From NCBI GenBank assembly GCA_958450365.1, contig CAUEEP010000289.1, positions 62,001 to 126,000 on the forward strand: DNA of 64,000 nt. Reading direction: 5' to 3'. The notes below the pieces were generated by a model, which was given only the letters and a program-made list of their open reading frames with translations, had not been told where the DNA came from and did no database searches. The position numbers and the translations under genes are program-made. Shown piece after piece: positions 22,701 through 34,764 of this stretch (positions are counted from its first letter, which is position 1; each line of letters begins with the position of its first letter). Source of the DNA: Mesorhabditis belari. Its lineage: Eukaryota; Nematoda; Chromadorea; Rhabditida; Rhabditidae.

Positions 22701-23560
22701 CGCTTTTCGCTTCTCAACAATTCTCGTTTTTGACAATATGCATAGAATCGTCAATCTTACCGTTTCCAAGTCTCTACCAATTCATTCAAAAATTCAGTCA
22801 AAGTCAATCAACCACTTCCCTTCTTCCTTTCTTCCTTTCTCTTCACTATTTGTGATTTCCCTGGGTGATTGATGTCTCCTTTGGGAAAATCGGGCTCGAC
22901 TCCTAGCCTCTAAATTTTGACTCTATTGATATTTTTAGCCATTTACCCGCAAACCCTGACACTTCTTTGAATTTATTACCAATTTAGAGAGGTTTATTGC
23001 TTTTCGAGCCTTTCCCTTTACTGCAGAACCGTTGAAGTCTTGATCCAGTTGATCCAACTCGATCCAACTCCAAACTTCATCCAATCTTACTCATTCGCCG
23101 CTGAAGTCTTGTTGCTGTTGCTCGTTTTTATATCCTAGTCTCAGCTCTTTCTTCAAAATCATTAAGATCACAGTCTTTAGAAAATAACTAGCCTAACTAT
23201 TGGAGAAATGTCGGATATTAAAGCAACTGCTTCCGCAGTTTAGATTGGAAACTAAAAGCAGTTTAGATTAGGGAACCACTCTAGCTTCTTTCAAATTCTT
23301 CTTTAAACAAAAACTTCTGGAATCTGACCGCCGATTTCTTTTGATCAGCTTAATTTTAGTCACTTTTGACAAAGGAACAAAGACAATTTGATCAATTGGG
23401 CTCAAAATTGAGTTAATCGAATGAAAACTGGCAAGGAAACTGCGGTTTATCAGAAAATTTACAATTTACATTCGAGAATTGACTCTGCCACTCGATTATT
23501 GAAACCTTTTTCTCGATTCTGTCAATTTTTTTTCCCAATTTTTTATCGCCGCCTCTTTTT
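19758..23560. other. Paralogous non-coding block downstream of copy B
   Basis: Collinear with block A 5854-10800, but without the foldback element and with a deletion after 23225. Repeated short frames change between copies, and no gene is supported except the truncated MSDIKAT start at 23208. It also matches 61900-57850 inverted. Confidence 0.6.
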
Positions 23561-23727
23561 CTTGACTTGAAAATCCCTGCGGATTTGCTGAAAAGTCCGT
23601 TTGTCGGTCAAAATATCCATTTCTCTCAGCTAAAAACCCGAAAAATCTATTTATTTGCTTTTGCCGCTATTTTTCCTCCATTTTCAACTTTCAAATATGT
23701 AAAAAAATTGAAAAATGTTGAAAAAAT

Positions 23728-23960
23728 GGGCAAAGAAATCATTTTTCTGATTATTCTTGTTTCCCTACTGGCAATCACCTATCGAAAAGATCTCTGGAAA
23801 GGGTGGCTGGAGGATGCGTATTTCCCGTTGGAAGGTCGGTTTTCAGATTTCAGATTTCAGGTTCCCTAGTGCACCCTAAATTGCTCGAAATCTCGAAAGG
23901 GCTTATCAGAACCTATCGATGCGGGGTTGGAAAATGTAGCTGACGATGAGATCTTGGGGG
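23728..23960 (+). CDS. Small membrane protein gene MGKE, copy in block B
   Basis: The frame begins MGKEIIFLIILVSLLAITYR, then KDLWKGWLEDAYFPLE. There is one hydrophobic segment (residues 5-17) and a basic-aromatic stretch just after it, as in a signal anchor. Compared with the copies at 11905 and 57669 it has a six-base in-frame deletion (VALWL becomes GWL), so the frame is preserved. The same frame is open upstream from 23567, but the inverted copy breaks it there, so the MGKE start is preferred. A possible intron begins GTCGG near 23837, and the continuation (near SLVHPKLLEISK) is uncertain. Family unknown. Confidence 0.45.
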
Positions 23961-24940
23961 GATGAGAGTGTTGAGCTTCTGTGCAAAACTTGGAAACCGT
24001 AAAATCGGCATCAACCCGGCTCGGCGGGGTACACTACGATTAGGGAAAACACGGCGTTATTGCTGATCATCAGAAATTTGCCAATCGAGCCTTAAGATCA
24101 TTAGTCAGGTCAGAAGCCAAGCTCAAGACTGCCTGACCGTCTTGAGCTTCCAGCCAGCGCCGGCCTGGAATTTTGTGTGCTCAGGCCAGCACTACCTAAC
24201 AATAGGTTCTCAAGGTGTTCAGTATTTACGGCGACTTCTTTTTCGTAGTTCCCAAGCGCCAATTTCAACCCTAATGTGTTAAATGTTATATGAAAATGAT
24301 CAAGCGCTTAATATTGGCTACGTTTAAGTTTTGTTTTTTTTTGTTTCTGCCCAGGAAACGAGCTTTGCTTTTGTTGTTTCCATTCAATTCCGCAAACAAT
24401 CTTACAATTAGTTTTGACCTTGTGGTCCCGCTACGAAAAGTTCCAGATTCTCCACTCGGCTCCAACATGGAAATAGATTTCTTTCTCATTTCAAAGAGAA
24501 ACACAACATTTATCGTAAAACAATAATACATTCAATAATAAATAAAAACAATAATAAATTCAATTAATCTGAAAAAAACCAGAGAACAAAAACTAAAACA
24601 AAAACTAAACAAAAATGATTTTTTTTTAAATGAAAAAGAGACCACAACGCGACGCTCCCATCAACTACCTCCAAATGGCGGCGAGGCCAATTGGAATGCG
24701 ACGTCGCGCGAGAAAGAACATTTAACAATAAGATAAAATTAAACTTAAAATTTGCGACGGAAAATTCAAATTTAACATGAAAGCATCTCGAAATCATTCT
24801 TTACTTTTATTTCTTTAAAGTTTCCCGTTTGGAGATGTACAAAACATTTTACAAGCCATTGAATAGGGCTAAATGAATAGCGCGCCTGGCTAAATCACGG
24901 GCACATCAAGTTAAAGAGTAAAATGATCAAGAAAATGAAA
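23960..24940. other. Non-coding end of block B
   Basis: 24010-24260 is locally GC-richer and matches 57400-57170 inverted. 24420-24920 matches 14520-14960. The sequence then continues into the unrecognised gene region. No gene supported. Confidence 0.5.
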
Positions 24941-25249
24941 ACAAAGCTATTCTTTTGAAGATTATTGAAAAGTCAGCTCTAAGCTTCTTTAAAAACCTTG
25001 AAAACTTCTCTTCTAACCCTCCAAATTCATCCAAATCACTCTTAAAGCTGAATGAAACGAATTTAGATTCACCCGTGTTTCCGCTTGGCGCTTCGTTAAT
25101 CAAAACAAGTGACGGACTAAGAATACCTGGCTTAAATGGTTGGTCTTTTATCAGCTTTTTACGACAATATGCTAACGTTAAAAGAATCTAAACAAAAAAA
25201 GCGAAGATTCATATTTTTTCCCGCACTAATTACAGGACCTAGATTCATC

Positions 25250-26670
25250 TACTGTTTTTCAGTCTCAATCAAATGCATCGATCGATCAATTATCCCAAAA
25301 TATCCCGTCTTGGGTGAGGGATGGAATAAACGAGTCTACTCTTTTGAGGAATTTGCTCTAAAGACCCCGCACCTTAGCGGCCACTCGATGCACCTTTGTC
25401 AGAAGAAATTTTCCACGAAAATCGTCTCGGTACGGAAATTTCTCAACAGATTTAGCCGATCTGGAACACACGACACTTAAAAAACCCATTTCCAGGAGAA
25501 ACTCTGCCAATTGCAGCTTCGCGAGTCTTTCCTCCGCGAAATCCTCTGGCTCAAGCGGCTAGAAAGTGACTCGAATGTGCCTAACGTGGGTCGATTTCGA
25601 ATTCAACGTTCCTTCTGGAACGCACAAGGCGCACAAGAAAATTTTTTTTTGTTTTTTTTTATTTTGCAAAATTGTTACGGTAGTCCAGGGGTTTGTTGCT
25701 AAAATGTCGATCTTTGATTTACGGTCTAATTTCGGTGAAATCTTATCCAGTGCGTTCCAGGATCTACGGAAAAGTAGGAAATTTGGGAATTCTAGCTTAT
25801 TGGGGGTGATGAATGGCATTGAAAATGAAACCTGTACAAGTTAAACTGAAAAACGCTAGTTTTGATCGAGTTTCCATTTCTAGCTCTTCTCCTATTGTGC
25901 CGAGCTGGATAACTACTCGATTGGGATTGAAAAAGGTCAACCAGTGACTACTTTATCCCTGCTGGCTGTCACTTTACAGCAACGGATCGCCATCGTCCAT
26001 CAGATCACCGGTTTCCTCCTCCGCAACTCCGAAATCGATTTTCGGGACTTTCGAAGGCAACAAGTTTGTGAAATACTGCTGTGAGCTCCAGATCGAAGAA
26101 ATTTCAAGAAAATTTCAACTTTCAGTTCGTTTTCAACGCCGAACTCATCCCGTTATTCGTCGACTTTGATGATGTTGTCGAGAAGGGGAACGGCGGCGGT
26201 AATTGTTTTAGAAAAATCCGCATTTTGGCTTGAAGCAAGGATTACGGCAAGGGAACAATCACAAATCGTTCAGATGACACAAAAACCGCCACTCAAATCT
26301 ATCGATCAATGATTTACGAGTTTCTCGCCGTTGGAGCAAACGAGACCCAGGTGAAATATCGTCAAAAAAAGAATTATAGCCAAAAGAATCTCACTGATAT
26401 CTAAATCCTGGATGTCAGCTTAAAAAAAGGTCGAGTTACTGTAGCTTGATCATCATTTATAACAGATTCAGCTCTCTCTATGACTTCAAGTCCAATAAAA
26501 TACTATAAAACGGTTAATCGCCTTTTTAAGATCAAATTTCTAGATTCTGGATCTCATGCTACAAAAAGAAGTTATGTTATGGTATCTAGATCACTTTTTA
26601 GCTCTCCACCCTTCGTGACCTCGATCAAGTACACGAGCGTGGCCACCTCTCCGTTCATCTTCTAGACGAT
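25250..26670 (+). CDS. Unrecognised multi-exon gene, copy 1
   Basis: Several blocks read like protein between splice signals: about 25264-25430 (KYPVLGEGWNKRVYSFEEFA), about 25499-25635 (EKLCQLQLRESFLREILWLK), 25884-26063 (LFSYCAELDNYSIGIEKGQP, then TTLSLLAVTLQQRIAIVHQI), 26126-26198 (FVFNAELIPLFVDFDDVVEK), about 26240-26350 (TATQIYRSMIYEFLAVGANE) and about 26599-26670 (LSTLRDLDQVHERGHLSVHL). Exon phase from 26198 to 26240 does not fit a simple join, and 25636-25700 holds an insertion compared with copy 2. Copy 2 lies inverted at 57060-55440. The ELDNYSI segment and the last exon faintly resemble gamma-tubulin complex components, but not enough to name it. Probably a decaying duplicate of a conserved gene. 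Confidence 0.45.
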
Positions 26671-26984
26671 TTTTTGAGTAGATTCTAAGATCTGGAAGGC
26701 ACTAGGCTGATTGTTCAGTAGAAAACTGTACTTTTACTGTAAACTTCTTTGCCCTAAGCCTCTCCATTTTTGATAATTTGACTATTTGACATTCCTGGTT
26801 GACACATCGATTTTCTGATTTTATGCGGGTTCTTACAGTATTTTTAGCGATATTTCAATGCACTACCTTTCATTCTTGAATTTCTTGGTTCTTCTTACAT
26901 TTTTTTGGCCAGTTTACAGGGTATTTTTTAGAGAGTATTTGTGTGTAATCGGATAAATTTGAATTATCAAAAGTGTTTTTGAAA

Positions 26985-27116
26985 TCAATTCCTCTGCCGT
27001 TGATTCGGGTGCATTGTGGCGAAGATGTAAATGAAAAATTCTTAAAGGAAAACGACAACAACCTTTTTCACAACCGCATATAAATCTTGATCGTCGAGGC
27101 GCCGTTTGTACCACAA
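26985..27116 (-). pseudogene. Tail exons of the single-pass membrane protein, copy 1
   Basis: Minus-strand exon 27116-27063 reads WYKRRLDDQDLYAVVKK, followed by a GT donor and a short intron. The next exon (to the stop complement at 26985-26987) ends NPNQRQRN. Compared with 55086-55133, eight bases at the acceptor are missing, so the join is broken. Upstream on the minus strand come TTAGGC-type repeats (27245-27195), but the membrane exon that should precede them is lost at 27255. Confidence 0.5.
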
Positions 27117-29860
27117 ATAAACATGGATGCAGTACGGTAGAGATTCAACTCACTTACGGCTGACTTTAGAAAACAGGCCAGATTTCTTGAGAAACTAAAG
27201 CCAAGCCTAAGTCTGAGCCTGAGCCTAAGCCTGATCCTAAGCCAACTCACCCTTTTGTTCTGGTCTACTAGGATTTGGTTACCTATAGAATACTCTAACT
27301 GTAACCAGCTCTAGCTCTAGTTCTAGCTCTATCAAATAGATCTGATAGAAACAGATCAAGCAAAGCTGTTCTCGGCTAGCCAAGAATAACTCAAACACCA
27401 AGCCAGTCGCCAAAATTAGATTTGTTTCACTCAGATCTCTTACGTGGAGCCTAAGCCTAAGCCTAACGCATGAGCATCGCGAAGCGCTTGTCTCTTAGCT
27501 CTGAGAACTGGCCGAGATCCAGAAAATGGGGGTTTAGCCCAAACCCAAATAGACTTCGTGCGAGGCGCTAGCCGCTAGCCTTCGCACTAAGTCTAAGTTT
27601 CAGCCTGAGCCTGAGCCTAAACCAGGCCTAAGCCAGAGTTAGGAACCAGATTCATGCCAAGTTAGGTCATACTAGCAAAGCCAATTCGTTAGATTTGACC
27701 CAAGCTGATCCTGCTAGATTAGGTGACAAGACTAGATAGTAAGATTTAACCAACAGAAATCAGGTCAGGTTAGCAGGAGAGGTTGGTCAAGCAACCAGCT
27801 CATGACCAGTTCTGACCAAACTTGGACTGACGTCTGGCCTTGGAAATCTCTCTAATGAATGCCGATCGCTCCGCATTGAAGATCACTTTGACGACAAAAT
27901 CCTCGTCGACAACTCTTTTCATCAAATATATCAACCAATTAATATCGTATTTTCCTTTGAGAGGCGTCAATACTGAAACTAGGAGATTTATAATGTAAAA
28001 TGTTTATTTAAACTTTAAATTGAAACTCACAGTTACTACTCGAGATCTTGAGTACAAGCAGTAGAACAGACTGCTCATTTTCCATTGAATGATGGCAATT
28101 TTCCGGGAAATTCAGCGTCGATAAAATGCTCAAGAGCCGTTGCAAGGGTTGTGCTAGATTGCTATATTATTGCCAAGCTTAACTTATTGCCACATCCTTG
28201 GGCCAATTGACCAACCGATAGATCAGCCATTATCGAAAGCAAATCAGCTCACTTGGATCTCAAAGCGTTGATGCTACGAATGTTGTTGTATTGGTTGAAA
28301 GGCGTCACATCGCAACCCGTTGCACCAAGGGTAAGGAAATTGCTAAAAAAATGCAGACTGCACATTTTCCATTGAATGATGGCAGCTTTCGAGAAATTCA
28401 GCGCTGAGTTGATAAAGCGCTCAAGAGCCGTTGAGGGCCGTGCTAGATTGCTATATTATTGGCTTGGCAATAAGCCTCGTCAAGCTTCAAATTCTTGGGC
28501 CAATGGACCAAACAATGGATCATTATCGAAAGCAAATCACTTGGATCTCAAAGCGTTGATGTGACGAATGTTGTTGTATTGTTTGAAAGGCATCACATCG
28601 CAACCCATTTGACCAAGGGTAAAGAAATTCCTGAAAAAGGATCGGTTAGATTCCTTGAAGCCAGCTTCTGGCTTCAGCTTCTGGCTTCCAGGTCTGGCCT
28701 TGTCTATTTTCTTGCCAATCTCTAATCTTGTGGATTGGCCTTCTCAGCCGCGATACAAGATCTAAATAGCGGCATCAGTGACTCGAAAGCTTGCAAAATC
28801 TTGACATCTACCAGCGTTGGCAACCCAACAATGCCCATATAAAGCATGAAACGCTGCGTGCAATTCGTGTTGTTGTGATAGATCGATACTAGAAGACTGT
28901 TCAAGAGAGGCAAATTGCAGGATTTGGCCTGGAATGCTCAGACCGAATGCCCAATGCGAAAGAGTCAAGTTGATTCCTTTTGTTGATTCTAGGCCAAGCC
29001 AAAGCCAAAGTTTTAAGCCAATTCAATAGTAAGGCTGAAAAGCCAGCCAAATGCCAATTGAAAGCCATTGGTTGCGGCTTGATTTTGGCTTGATTTTGGC
29101 CTCTTTGCATTCCCATTGACAATCCCACTTTAAGCTCAAATATCTTTATGTTAAGCTATTCAATTTCTAGATTTTTGGTATCATTAGATGCGCCAAGTCT
29201 TTCTCTATCGATTGGTATAAAAACTATTGAAATTCGTTGGCCCAATCCGAAGAAATTTGAGCTTAAATTTGGATTACCAATAGCAAATGTCCCACTGGCC
29301 TCTCTGGCCTGTGGGATCTGGCCAAGGCTTCTCATGGTCCAGTTTTGATCGAATCTGAACAAGACCTAGCCTCATTTTGTTTGAAATTAGGTTTATAGTA
29401 AGATATCCTTTTGATTCAACAGTCAAAAAAGTCAAATTCGATCAGAACCTGTTCAAAAAACTCACGACCCGTACAATCCTCTCGATTCGTCAAATCCTCA
29501 TCACCGCAAATGATCTAAAGTAAATAGCTTATCAAAAATAAAATTTCCATCGATTTTCTCATTTTTGAAAACAATCCAACATCGCTTTGTGCTTTAGAAT
29601 GCTTGAGAAAAGAGGAAATTCTGATAACTCTCAAAGACAAATCCCCGTCAATACAACTTTAATCTCTTTCTAAGCACTTGTTGAAGGTTTTGTTCTTTGG
29701 GAAAAATGATCGGAATCGGAAACAGAATGACTGCAATGGTCGATAGCTTTTTAACCTTACTACCGCCGAAAATCGAAAACAAGCGTCGAAAAGATAGAAG
29801 TCTGGATCTGGGCTTTCCATTCTGACTGAGCTAATATGGGGATTAGGTGGCTATTCATCG
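27117..29860. repeat. Accessory stretch with degenerate telomere repeats and a tandem duplication
   Basis: 27195-27245, 27447-27466 and 27598-27640 are TTAGGC-type repeats. 28065-28345 and 28352-28645 are a tandem pair of about 290 bp (shared TTTTCCATTGAATGATGGCA). 28690-29860 recurs in the same orientation at 49420-50490. Open frames around 29150-29360 and 49790-50077 are present on both strands in both copies, and I cannot tell whether either is coding. Confidence 0.55.
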
Positions 29861-30390
29861 TCTCTTTATAATAATCACTATTGATATTGATCTTTATTGA
29901 TCTAGCGATAATAATCTTTATTGATCACTAAACGCTGAGGCTTATGCCAAATTTTGGCTCCTATAATGCTAAATTACCACTCCTAAACTAGCCAGACCCT
30001 AGCTTTAAAGTCAAAATGTAAAACAAAGAAGTAAATTTTCGCCGACCCTAGCTCCAACACCCGAGCGGGGCTTTAAATTCCTCCCGATAAACTCCACCTT
30101 ACCTACGAGTATGTGCACAAAGGTGTATCTCGTGGGTGAAGTGCTAAGAAGCGCAATGGAAAAGAGCTTTTTGAAAAGTGAAATATGGTTTTGTGCACAT
30201 TCTACCGTAAACCTCTTGATGGGGCGTTCTAAAACGCGCTCCTTTCGTTTATTTAAGGAAACTTTTTGCCATAAATTTCATGCTTTGCAATTGGTTCAGC
30301 AGGTGTATGTACCCTAGATATTGTGATAGTACCCCACCGGCCTCTAGTGCTTGCCACATGGGCGGGGTACTCTTACAGTGTTTACAGGAG
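29860..30390 (-). repeat. R1 repeat and short MITE upstream of copy C
   Basis: The R1 repeat is followed by the short palindromic element (30312-30390). Same layout as in front of copies B and E. Confidence 0.7.
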
Positions 30391-30471
30391 CTAGTAATAG
30401 TATTTTGTTTGGGGACTTTTCCATTTATTGATTACGATGTTATCTCTGGTGAAATTTTTCATTTAGTGGAG

Positions 30472-32879
30472 ATGTCGAATAGACCGGAGAACAGCAAGAC
30501 TCAACTCCAGGACTCAACTCCGGAGAATCAACCATTGTTCCAGAAGGACTTCTTGGCACAATTGCCAAAGGAGGTTTGTTTGAGCCTGTGGGAGTAATTG
30601 TTGATTTTTAGATTGCTTATCGCATCATCGCCCATTTGACACCGCGCGATTTAATGGCTTGTGCTGGCGTTTCGCGGACGTGGCAACGGATTTGTGAAGA
30701 TGATCAGACGTGGCGACAGAAATGTTTCGAGAACGGATATGTAGAATTTGATGCGCCAAGGTTTGTTACAGTTTTGAGCCGATAATATAACACTTAAAAA
30801 TACATATCTGAGAGATTTCTATTAAACTAGTTTTGAGGAATTGTACGATCCAAGAAAATAATGTTATTAATTCCAAAGTAAACAAAGATATAAAGCGAGA
30901 GAAAACATATGATAATGTTTGTTTAGGTGAACTGGTTCATATTTAGGAAATCGATTGTAAAAAGACTCGTCTGAAACCTGTGTTTTTAGTTTTCGTTTTC
31001 TTGGAGGTTGGGCGACGAATCGAGCAAATGAGCAAGCGGGAATCACAATCTGTTCACATATGGACCTTCAAGAAGCACAGCAAAATCGACAAGCACGCGA
31101 GATCGCACATGGACAGTGAGTGACCTGACTTGTTGCGAAATGAAGTTTTTTCTAGCTGTTATGAGCGTTCGTCATGGAAGTCGATGTACTTGCGAAAGAA
31201 GCGAATCATTTCGAATTGGCGATCCAGAGCGATTCAATCAAGCACTCTTCTAGGGGTTTGAATAAATGGTTTGACCGAAAAAATGGTTTTCAGGATGACT
31301 TTAGACATTTCTGGTATCAAGAAAATCAGTCTGTTCTTATCACTACTGGTTTTCATGATAAGACGTTGCGGGTCTGGAATGTTGAAGATGCTCAGGTTTA
31401 TTTTGTTTAATTGTTATTGTACGTCCGAATTTAGCCTGCTTTTACCCTTTCTTTAACTGGACACACTTTGTTACATCAAGTGAGCGAAGATGGCAAATAC
31501 ATTGTCTGGTTGGTTAATAGATTATAGCTAGTGCAATTCATGAGAGTTGTCAATGAAGCTAAAAAGATTCAAACAAAAATTCTTATGACAACAAAGTATA
31601 TTGTAATATTTCATTAGCGGGTTTGATGGAACGGTGCGCGTTTTGTGTGGTCAAACCGGTGCACAGCTTCATGTTTTGCAGGGACATACGGATTTGATTC
31701 CATGCTTGAGTCTACATGGCACAACGTGAGTGATCTGAATTTTCTGTTTTAGCTAAGATCATACTGTTTTAGTCTTGTTTCTGGATCGACGGATCTAACA
31801 CTCCGAGTCTGGGACATTGTCGACGGGAAATGCCTTCACATTTTGGCTGTCGAAGTGTGGGTATGTGTATTAAAGTTGTGGCTTAAGCAAAGTTAAATTT
31901 CAGGTGGCTTTAGTGCAATTTGATGGAAATCGGGTTGTATTTGTTGGCCGTGGTTTTACCGTAAACGTTTGTACCGTTACTAGTGCAATTTATAATATTC
32001 TATTAGGTTTGGTTTATACACACGAAAGAGTATTTGCACACGCTGACGGGCCACACAGGGTCAGTCGACTCACTTTTGGTGAGTTGAGTTGTCAAATTTT
32101 GGCTTTGATCGGGATTCTGTTTTAGTTTGAGCCAGAGCGCGATCTTGTCGTGTCGGGTAGTAGTGATGACGGAACGATTCGCGTCTGGGATGTGCAAAGA
32201 GGAAGTGAGTTTTACTTGTTCACTATTCTGTTACAATGTCATCTATATTTGTTTCTTTCAGCATGCATCGCACATTTTGTCTTTGATAAAGGGTCACGGC
32301 TCAGTGGTTGGTTTGGGATGCAGCTTCGCGGAAACATTTTAGCCTGCTATTATGGTTCGGAAGTTAAGGTATGTTTAATCAATCCTGTGAAAACTACTTC
32401 CATTTATTCAGGTTTGGGACATTCGTGAGGGTGGCTCGTGCCTTCACCACTTACCCGGCCAAACGTTGAACTTCATCTCTTCAATGCAATTGCTCGACTC
32501 CGGACTTTTGGTGACAGGTTCGGAAGATGGCTCGGTGAAGCTGTGGGATGTGGACAAAGGTATGCTGTTTTAAATTACCTATAAGACTATGGGCAATAAG
32601 ATCCAAACCGCAAGCTGGCATTTAAGTAGAATTTTTTCACTAGACGACTTGTTTCGTCAACTATTCAAGCTTAAATCTATTGCAAAGTTTATTGTCTTGT
32701 TGTGAATTTTTTTTTCATTTTAAGGTACCTTCGTTCGTGATCTCGTTCGATCTCGTTGGGGTGACCCTGGCCGTTATTATTGTAATCTCAAAGCCTCTGA
32801 AACATTACTCGTATGTGGAGTTCGATCGGTAGAGGAGGCAAAGCTCATCTTGATAGATTTTGACGCATCGTATCCATAG
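30472..32879 (+). CDS. Copy C: intact SEL-10/FBXW7-like F-box/WD40 protein (490 aa)
   Basis: Predicted SCF substrate receptor. Exons: 30472-30573, 30612-30760, 30990-31115, 31156-31255, 31294-31395, 31435-31508, 31618-31725, 31773-31860, 31904-31966, 32007-32078, 32126-32204, 32262-32368, 32412-32559, 32725-32879. They total 1473 nt without a stop, and all introns are GT-AG. The F-box is QLPKE plus IAYRIIAHLTPRDLM. The linker keeps [19 protein letters not shown] units include [34 protein letters not shown] and [11 protein letters not shown]. The protein ends [11 protein letters not shown]. The second WD unit has VLC where other copies have VWC, and blade 4 is unusual (VGRGFTVN). It differs from copy B most in the loops between WD strands, which form the substrate-facing surface in FBXW7. 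No sign of decay. Confidence 0.88.
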
Positions 32880-34195
32880 GTATATTTGTATTTTGGCTCT
32901 TTCCCTATTATGATTTTCCGAAGAATTCTGTCGGTTTTTCCATTCTTCTGAACTTTCACTGCTTGTGATTTCCTTTCAATGATTACCCACATTTTATATA
33001 CCACATAGTCTTGATTTTGTGAACCTTTTTTTCCATAAACCTGGTGTTAGTCATTGACCTTTTTGAATCTTTCAAAATCCACAAGTGAAAACCATCTTTC
33101 AAAATTAGTATTCCTTCGGATTAGTTGGTTGGTTGTTGTGAACGTTCGATTATTTTTAGTCCATATCGAGTCCTGTGATTCTTTCTTGCTCGATTTTTCA
33201 AGATTGAAAAATCTATAACTCACCGATTTAAATCTAACCAAACTGCACAAGCAACTGATATTGGCAAGCATCAACTCAAATCAACTGCCAAACTCCGTCA
33301 ATGAATACGATAAAGACCATTATCAATAGTGGTTATTATAAAAAGAAGATCAATAGCCAAGTCTACATCTACACATTTTCACTCCGACAAAAGCTCTGGT
33401 GTTAGGCCTACAGTGTTCAAATGTACGCTGTGCTTTTTAACTTTTGATTGTCCACACGTTTCAATTAACAGAATCTTGCTTACCATTTTGTTACACGAAA
33501 CGCTAACAAGGGAAGTGCACCCACTTAAGGTGAACTTTTGGATCGAGATCCAAAGAATTCTTTTTATTTTGATCTTTCAACACAACTTTGTTTTATTTTT
33601 TGATTTCACAAGGTATCATACTGAATTTTTATATAGAAATCTATAAACAAGAATTCTAGAATAGAATCTCTTTCTGCTTTCCTAAAAGAAATCGCCAGCA
33701 AAGATCATTTATTCTGTCCTTTTTGGTGGATGATAACAACTGTTTTGTTTGTTACTTCACTTTTAATCATCAATGTTGAGCTGTAAATGTTCAATTTTGT
33801 TCATAAATCTCAATACAAAAAGTGATTGTGATACTTTCTGAAATCGAAAACTTAAACGAATTTAAGTGTTGGAAGATGAAATAAAAAGAAAAACAAAGGA
33901 TGGAATTGGACTCAAGCAACAAATGAAGAAATCGTTTCGGACATAAGCCCTCTACCCACTCCGCCGCCACTCCTAAAACGTTCGTAACTTTTGATAAGGA
34001 GCCATTTTGCAACAACGAAAAGCAGGTCAGCATAAAATTCTGCATCGCATCAACTGGGTCCCAATGCAAAAGCTCGCCTTAAGTGAGTGCACTTCCCTTG
34101 CAAGCTTAACCTGTTTCTTTTTATTGTGAGCAAGCTTAAGCAATTTAACGTGCATTTGTAAGCGGTGTAACGAACACGACTTACACAGTTTAAAG
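32880..34195. other. Paralogous 3' flank of copy C
   Basis: Collinear with 5854-8170 (without the foldback element) and 19758-20790. No gene supported. The empty site corresponding to the block A foldback insertion is near 33423. Confidence 0.6.
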
Positions 34196-34425
34196 CATCA
34201 CAAACAGCTCTGGAAACAATCAGAAAAGGAAACTCTTGACAAAAGGGAAACGATCGTTATTATGAGAACGATCAAACAAAAGCAGGCAAAAGAAATATAC
34301 CATTCATTTTTATCAATGGAAAATGCTCTAGAGCACTTTGAAGATGAAAAAGATACCAAAACTGGGTACAGAATTAGTAAAGACTTTAGTAGACTCAAAA
34401 TCAAAGATTTTTCATTCAAAGATTA
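34196..34425 (+). other. Open stretch with coding character, unknown
   Basis: A frame without a good start reads through KQSEKETLDKRETIVIMRTI and ALEHFEDEKDTKTGYRISKD to a stop at about 34423. The related parts of block A (10100-10200) and the inverted block (58600-58480) are interrupted or shifted. It could be an exon of the gene starting MSDIKAT, or chance. Not recognised. Confidence 0.25.
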
Positions 34426-34483
34426 AGAAATCAACGAAATCAAAGATTCAAAGGTTGACGCGAGAAGAATTCGCCTCCTACTA

Positions 34484-34762
34484 ACGTAAATACTGTAATA
34501 GTACCCCACCCCCATAATGACGGTGTGGAGTGTTGCGTAGTCTAGCTTTGAACGAGTTTTTCTCGACACTGGTGTTCTTGTGTATTCATGCTACAGTGCG
34601 CGCTTAGGTATCAAAAAATAACCCTGAATTTCAGCTATTTCAGCTGATACCAAAGACGCATTTTTTGAAAGTACGGGCGCTTTGAAAAAAATGAAATACT
34701 AAAAAACTTTTGCGACTACGCGACTGTACGAGAGGGGTGGAGTACTATTACAGTATTTACGG
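34484..34762. mobile_element. Miniature inverted-repeat element, 279 bp, with a clear empty site
   Basis: It begins ACGTAAATACTGTAATAGTA and ends TACTATTACAGTATTTACGG, with TA at 34482-34483 and 34763-34764. Block A reads CTACTAGGTACAATAGGG across 10271-10288, where this block reads CTACTA, element, TAGGTAAAATAGGG. This shows the insertion and its TA duplication directly. It is the reverse-oriented relative of 1918-2182. Confidence 0.9.
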
Positions 34763-34764
34763 TA

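Noticed and set aside
24420..24531. Minus-strand frame MLEPSGESGTFRS shared with 14588
   Set aside because: Similarity ends after about 16 residues and no splice site or longer frame supports a gene.
29148..29362. Overlapping plus and minus ORFs conserved at 49791-50077
   Set aside because: Both strands are open in both copies and neither has splice context or a familiar motif, so conservation reflects recent duplication of the whole block.
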